Assembly: GCA_024224995.1 (NCBI GenBank)
Contig: JAAENB010000448.1
Coordinates: forward strand, 1 to 9,172
Reading direction: 5' to 3'
DNA length: 9,172 nucleotides
Origin: a bacterium
GTDB taxonomy: Bacteria > Spirochaetota > UBA4802 > UBA5550
Below, piece after piece: positions 5,786 through 9,172 of the stretch (within the stretch, counting starts at the first letter, position 1; every line of letters starts with the position of its first letter). The position numbers and the translations under genes were made by a program. Below the pieces are notes generated by a model. The model was given only the letters and a program-made list of their open reading frames with translations. It was not told the DNA's origin and did no database searches.

Positions 5786-6502
5786 ATGAAGATATATGTC
5801 GCTTTTGATGATACCGACACTCTAGATTGCGGACGAGGCACTGGAAAGCTTGCCCGCTGGTTTAAAGATGAATTACCGGATCAGTGTACCCTGCAGGGAG
5901 TAGTCCGCCAGCAGCTTCTTGTGGAAGATTCCATCCCTATGACATCTCACAACAGTTCTTTATGCGATATAATAGAAGCTCCTGATGAGTCCTATAAAGA
6001 TATTCTTATTGAACGGGCAATTGCTCACATAAAGAATCATTACTTTGAAGGAAGTGACCCCGGTCTCTGTGTGGCATCTGAACATGATGCCGGTCTCCAT
6101 CGCCTTACCGCTTTTGGGATCAGGTGTACCGATTCGGTTGTTACGCAGAAAGAGGCGCTTACTGCTGCTTCCGGAATGCATCTCTCCGGCCACGGCGGTA
6201 CTAACGGAGGAATTATCGGCGCTGCTGCCGCAATCGGGCTTACTGTTTATGGGCAGAGCGGCCGTTTTGTAGATTATAAAAAAATACGGGAATTCCCTTC
6301 TTCCAGTCCGGTAGAGGACCTGGTAAATATGGGGCTTAAGGTTTTTTCAGTTAATCGCCATGCCGAGCTCATGCGGCCCGGAGATATTGTAGACAACCAG
6401 GGATCGCTGCGGCCTCATCTCCTGGGAAAAGAGGTTGTTCTCCCGGTTATTGCCACGGGAAAAAACAGGTGGCGTACCATTCACGAAAAGATTCCCGTAT
6501 AA
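5786..6502 (+). CDS. TiaS-like DDTD-motif protein, short form
   Basis: The 238-residue soluble protein resembles the N-terminal catalytic half of archaeal TiaS, the tRNA-Ile2 agmatinylcytidine synthase. Visible matches are the early FDDTDT motif (residues 7-12), SHNSS (54-58), a D-P-G-L-C motif (91-95) at the position of the NPG motif, and the Gly-rich GHGGTNGGIIGA (135-146) followed by AAAIGL. It is much shorter than archaeal TiaS (about 420 residues) and lacks a zinc ribbon; the end (about 197-232, RPGDIVDNQG then GKEVVLPVI) may be a small OB-like remnant. Bacteria normally modify this tRNA with TilS, so a different substrate is likely; an ATP-dependent phosphoryl-transfer role is inference. 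I chose ATG 5786 over ATG 5762 because GGAGAGG (5774-5780) is 5 bases before it. The ABC exporter gene starts 16 bp after the stop, suggesting cotranscription. Confidence 0.72.
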   Translation: MKIYVAFDDTDTLDCGRGTGKLARWFKDELPDQCTLQGVVRQQLLVEDSIPMTSHNSSLCDIIEAPDESYKDILIERAIAHIKNHYFEGSDPGLCVASEHDAGLHRLTAFGIRCTDSVVTQKEALTAASGMHLSGHGGTNGGIIGAAAAIGLTVYGQSGRFVDYKKIREFPSSSPVEDLVNMGLKVFSVNRHAELMRPGDIVDNQGSLRPHLLGKEVVLPVIATGKNRWRTIHEKIPV

Positions 6503-6518
6503 GAATTTATTCCAACGA

Positions 6519-8294
6519 ATGAAAGATTCAACTCGATTACTGCGCTATATTCTTGCACAAAAGAAAAAGATTCTCTTTGGGATTTTTGCCACCATTGGAA
6601 TGGCTGTTGCCGAGACCTTAACAGGCGGACTTTTTAAGATCTTAACCGATTCTCTTACCAAACTCTATAAAAAAGCGCCGCATTTTTCCGAAGAAACAAT
6701 AAAAATTCCGTTCAAGATCACTATCCCCATACCAATGGTGAAAGAAAAAATCACTCTTTTCGAAACGCGGGTTACTGGCTATGAATCGATTATCAAAATG
6801 ATAATTATTTTATGCCTTGTTTTTCTGCTTTTTTCTTTTTTCTATAGTTTATCGCGCTATTTGCGTGAGATCTATATGAATTATGCCATGCAGAAGATCT
6901 TACAGAAATTCAAAGAAGATATTTACGCGGTAATTGTCCGCCTGCCAAAAAAGTTTTTCGACACGCATCAAACCGGGGATACCATTTCCCGCGTAACCTT
7001 TGACGTGGCCATGCTTTTGGAAGTGCTTAATATTTTAATAGAAATATCCAGGGCCGGGATCTACTGTCTTATTATTCTGCCCATACTGTTTTATATTAAC
7101 TGGAAGATTACGCTCTGCGCCATAATTTTTTTCCCCCTTTCTTTCTTCATTATTAATTATTTCCGTAAAAAGATTAAAATAGTAAGTAAAAAAATTACCG
7201 ACAATGTGGGCGATTATACGGCCTTCCTGGAAGAAAAAATTAACGGTTTTATGCTGCTAAAATCCTGCAATACCGAAGATACTGAACTGGAAGAATTTAA
7301 AAACCTTGTTGATTATAACTTCAGGAAGAACTATAAAAATATCACCCTGCTTCATATTCTAAAACCCTCAAATGAGTTCCTGGCTAGTGCCGGCATGGCC
7401 ATTATGATCTTTTACCTGGGGTATTCTCTTGTTAAGGGGCAGAGTACCCTGGGAAACAGTATCTTTTTTCTTTTCCTGGTTAAAACCCTGTATAAACCAA
7501 TAAAAAAAGTGGCTATGGCAATGGGGCAGTTGCAGGTTGCCCTGGTGAGTACGGGCAAGATCTTTCGCCTTCTGAATGAAGACCGGGAACAGGAGCTGAT
7601 CTTGCCAAACAGAAGCAGTGAGTTGTCCGGTATGGGGTCTATTGAATGTAAAGACCTGGTTTTTTCTTACAATGAACAGGAGCTCCCGGTCTTAAACAAT
7701 ATTTCTATGAACGCGGAAAAAGGCAGTCTTGTTGTTATCGCGGGCGAATCGGGCAGCGGCAAATCCACCCTGCTGCATTTAATTCCCCGGTACTATAACA
7801 GCACTGCCGGAGCTGTCCTGGTAAATGGTATCCCCACAGGGGCAATTCCGCTTTCCCTGCTCAGGGGAAAGATCGCTTTTGTGCATCAGAAAAAGTTTTT
7901 TTTCTCAGGCTCTATTGACTATAATGCCTCCTACGCCCTTGATTCCATGCCTTCATCCGAAGAATTGCCTCTTCCTATTCGGTCCTGGCATAATGAATTT
8001 TTGAATAATAAAGATGTTCTTATTGGAGCCGGGGGGAGAGAACTGTCGGCAGGGGAAAAGCAGCGGCTTTCCATTGTACGGGCTTTTTTGCAAAAGAGAG
8101 AAGTTCTTATTATGGATGAGCCCTCTGCCAACCTGGATGAAAAATCGAAACAGGATCTGTACCGGCTCCTGGAACTGCCGTTCCCGGACCGGGTTGTTAT
8201 TGTGGCAACCCATGACCGGGAGATTATTGATATGGCAGATGTTGTGTACACACTGAAAAACGGTTCCGCTACAGTTCAGCGGAACCGTCTATGA
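6519..8294 (+). CDS. ABC exporter half-transporter (MsbA-type)
   Basis: A 591-residue inner-membrane protein with fused membrane and ATPase parts, expected to work as a dimer and export a hydrophobic or lipid-like substrate; the actual substrate cannot be told. The membrane domain (about 1-345) has a long first external loop (about 43-90) and the usual coupling region GDTISRVTFDV (153-163). The ATPase domain shows an A-loop Tyr384, Walker A GESGSGKST (409-417), Q-loop Gln457, signature LSAGEKQ (509-515; canonical LSGGQ), Walker B VLIMDE (529-534), D-loop SANLD and H-loop His565. All catalytic residues are present. The helical part between Q-loop and signature is somewhat short. ATG 6519 has no good Shine-Dalgarno and lies 16 bp after the TiaS-like stop, so translation is probably coupled; a TTG at 6435 would add an unlikely 28-residue extension overlapping that gene. 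The last codons are also a minus-strand terminator. Confidence 0.9.
   Translation: MKDSTRLLRYILAQKKKILFGIFATIGMAVAETLTGGLFKILTDSLTKLYKKAPHFSEETIKIPFKITIPIPMVKEKITLFETRVTGYESIIKMIIILCLVFLLFSFFYSLSRYLREIYMNYAMQKILQKFKEDIYAVIVRLPKKFFDTHQTGDTISRVTFDVAMLLEVLNILIEISRAGIYCLIILPILFYINWKITLCAIIFFPLSFFIINYFRKKIKIVSKKITDNVGDYTAFLEEKINGFMLLKSCNTEDTELEEFKNLVDYNFRKNYKNITLLHILKPSNEFLASAGMAIMIFYLGYSLVKGQSTLGNSIFFLFLVKTLYKPIKKVAMAMGQLQVALVSTGKIFRLLNEDREQELILPNRSSELSGMGSIECKDLVFSYNEQELPVLNNISMNAEKGSLVVIAGESGSGKSTLLHLIPRYYNSTAGAVLVNGIPTGAIPLSLLRGKIAFVHQKKFFFSGSIDYNASYALDSMPSSEELPLPIRSWHNEFLNNKDVLIGAGGRELSAGEKQRLSIVRAFLQKREVLIMDEPSANLDEKSKQDLYRLLELPFPDRVVIVATHDREIIDMADVVYTLKNGSATVQRNRL
8256..8288 (-). terminator. 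Rho-independent terminator of the FG-GAP gene, inside the exporter gene
   Basis: A perfect 11-bp stem, ACGGTTCCGCT/AGCGGAACCGT (8260-8270 with 8278-8288), has a 7-base loop. On the minus strand it is followed directly by a run of Ts (complement of 8256-8260). It lies about 50 bp beyond the stop of the FG-GAP gene but within the final codons of the ABC exporter gene. No T run follows on the plus strand, so it is oriented to stop minus-strand transcription. Confidence 0.7.
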
Positions 8295-8303
8295 AATTGT
8301 AAA

Positions 8304-8324
8304 GAGGCATGCCACTTATGCCTC
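8304..8324. other. Hairpin between convergent genes
   Basis: GAGGCAT (8304-8310) pairs perfectly with ATGCCTC (8318-8324) around a 7-base loop. It sits in the 43-bp gap between the convergent stops. There is no T run on either side, so it is not a strong intrinsic terminator. It may protect a transcript 3' end or act with the nearby terminator hairpin. Confidence 0.4.
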
Positions 8325-8337
8325 CTTATGTTCCCTG

Positions 8338-9172
8338 TTACCACCGGGGAAGAGTTTGCTGATTATTTTCCCATGTTCCATCACCATTTGATACAAGTGT
8401 TTTTATATCCAGCTGATAAAAATTTGAGGGATTATAATATGCTGCTACAATATCAGTTTTTCCGTCACCGCTAAAATCATTAGCAAACATTTCCTTTTCG
8501 TCGGTACACATAAAACCCCATGGAGTATAGTGAACCGGCTTAACCTGCCATGTCCCATCACCATTGGAGATTAGTGTTCGTACTTGAAACATATTATCCT
8601 GGTAATAATCAAAGGCAAAAGCAATATCGGTTTTTCCGTCACCATCAAAATCTTTGACAAGTATTTTCTTTTCGTCAGTACACATCTTACCCCAGGGAGT
8701 AATTTGTTCCGGCTTAACCTGCCATGTGCCGTCACCATTGGAGATTAATGTTCTTACATGGAGTAAATTATCTTGATAATGATCAAATGCAATGACAATA
8801 TCGGTTTTTCCGTCACCATTAAAATCGTCAACAAGCATTTTTTTCTCATCAGTACACATTAAGCCCCAGGGAACAATTTGCTCCGGCTTAACCTGCCATG
8901 TTCCGTCACCATTGGAAATTAATGTTCGTACATGGAGTAAATTATCTTGATAATGATCAAAGGCAATGGCAATATCGGTTTTTCCGTCACCATTAAAATC
9001 TTTAACAAGCATGTTTTTTTCATCAGTACACATTAAGCCCCAGGGAACAATTTGTTCCGGTTTAACCTGCCATGTGCCGTCACCATTGGAAATCAATGTT
9101 CGTACATGGAGTAAATTATCTTGATAATGATCAAAGGCAATGGCAATATCGGTTTTTCCGTCACCATTAAAA
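8338..9172 (-). CDS. VCBS/FG-GAP repeat protein, C-terminal part (runs off window)
   Basis: The frame is open from the right edge to the TAA at 8338-8340, giving 277 complete codons; the N-terminus lies outside the window. The protein consists of 58-residue units carrying DFNGDGKTDI, a DxNGDGxxD calcium-binding type loop, and ISNGDGTW, with PWG and MCTDEK between them. This is the pattern of VCBS/FG-GAP blades, which usually form seven-bladed beta-propellers in secreted or surface proteins of adhesion or polymer binding. There is one partial unit at the edge, three complete 58-residue units (9093-8920, 8919-8746, 8745-8572), one more diverged 59-residue unit (8571-8395) and an 18-residue end beginning VSNGDGTW. 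Each unit has one Cys in MCTDEK. No C-terminal anchor or sorting motif is visible. The exact role is unknown; the missing N-terminal part could hold a signal peptide or enzyme domain. Confidence 0.85.
   Translation of the reverse strand, partial: FNGDGKTDIAIAFDHYQDNLLHVRTLISNGDGTWQVKPEQIVPWGLMCTDEKNMLVKDFNGDGKTDIAIAFDHYQDNLLHVRTLISNGDGTWQVKPEQIVPWGLMCTDEKKMLVDDFNGDGKTDIVIAFDHYQDNLLHVRTLISNGDGTWQVKPEQITPWGKMCTDEKKILVKDFDGDGKTDIAFAFDYYQDNMFQVRTLISNGDGTWQVKPVHYTPWGFMCTDEKEMFANDFSGDGKTDIVAAYYNPSNFYQLDIKTLVSNGDGTWENNQQTLPRW
8572..9172. repeat. 174-bp coding tandem repeats
   Basis: Successive copies are offset by exactly 174 bp; for example, the same TTGATAATGA occurs at 8773, 8947 and 9121. The units 8746-8919 and 8920-9093 differ at only about a dozen bases by eye, several of them at third codon positions. 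The array is still intact at the right edge, so more copies are likely beyond it. Divergence rises towards the gene's 3' end (unit 8395-8571), as expected for an array homogenised or expanded in its interior. Confidence 0.85.

Noticed and set aside
6435..6518. TTG-started extension of the ABC exporter
   Set aside because: It would add 28 residues overlapping the TiaS-like gene, with no match to exporter N-termini. The ATG at 6519 gives a normal length.
8294..8320. Minus-strand mini frame (GTG start, 8 codons) after an AGGAGG-like stretch
   Set aside because: The apparent Shine-Dalgarno is part of the 8304-8324 hairpin region, and eight codons give no support for a real gene.
8572..9172. Regular repeats considered as a CRISPR array or satellite DNA
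   Set aside because: The 174-bp period is an exact multiple of three, the frame is open throughout and every unit encodes the FG-GAP/VCBS motif.

Overview
The window looks like chromosomal DNA of a Gram-negative-type bacterium of moderate GC content. Two genes encode proteins with Sec-type signal peptides, and one of these is a 7TMR-DISM sensor protein with an RsbW-like ATPase domain. Such sensors are common in spirochaetes (Leptospira, Treponema relatives) and some other environmental Gram-negative phyla, so Spirochaetota is my best guess. This is an inference from gene content, not a demonstrated assignment. Layout, left to right: (1) 1-443 holds no convincing gene; it carries GC-rich REP-like hairpin elements (about 70-235) and a perfect 36-bp AT-only-core palindrome (345-380). 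(2) 460-546 is an 87-bp nested palindrome that abuts the Shine-Dalgarno of a small AbrB/MazE-type DNA-binding protein gene (559-795). (3) 868-3486 encodes a secreted protein made almost entirely of about 24 ankyrin repeats. (4) 3511-5586, on the minus strand and convergent with it, encodes a membrane 7TMR-DISM/PAS/HATPase sensor protein with no recognisable phosphoacceptor histidine domain. (5) 5786-6502 and 6519-8294 form a probable two-gene plus-strand operon: a TiaS-like (DDTD motif) small-molecule or tRNA kinase-domain protein, then an MsbA-type ABC exporter half-transporter. (6) 8338 to the right edge, on the minus strand, is the C-terminal part of a large VCBS/FG-GAP repeat protein built from nearly identical 174-bp units; its terminator lies inside the 3' end of the exporter gene. 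The genes do not form one obvious pathway. Themes are envelope and surface functions (secreted ankyrin protein, sensor, exporter, FG-GAP protein) and an unusual amount of DNA secondary structure at the left. The most notable items are the nested palindrome, whose terminal hairpins differ only by compensatory base-pair changes and which could control the ribosome binding site of the AbrB-like gene, and the bacterial TiaS-like protein lacking the usual C-terminal RNA-binding part and paired with an ABC exporter. I found no CRISPR array, tRNA, rRNA, transposase or phage gene.
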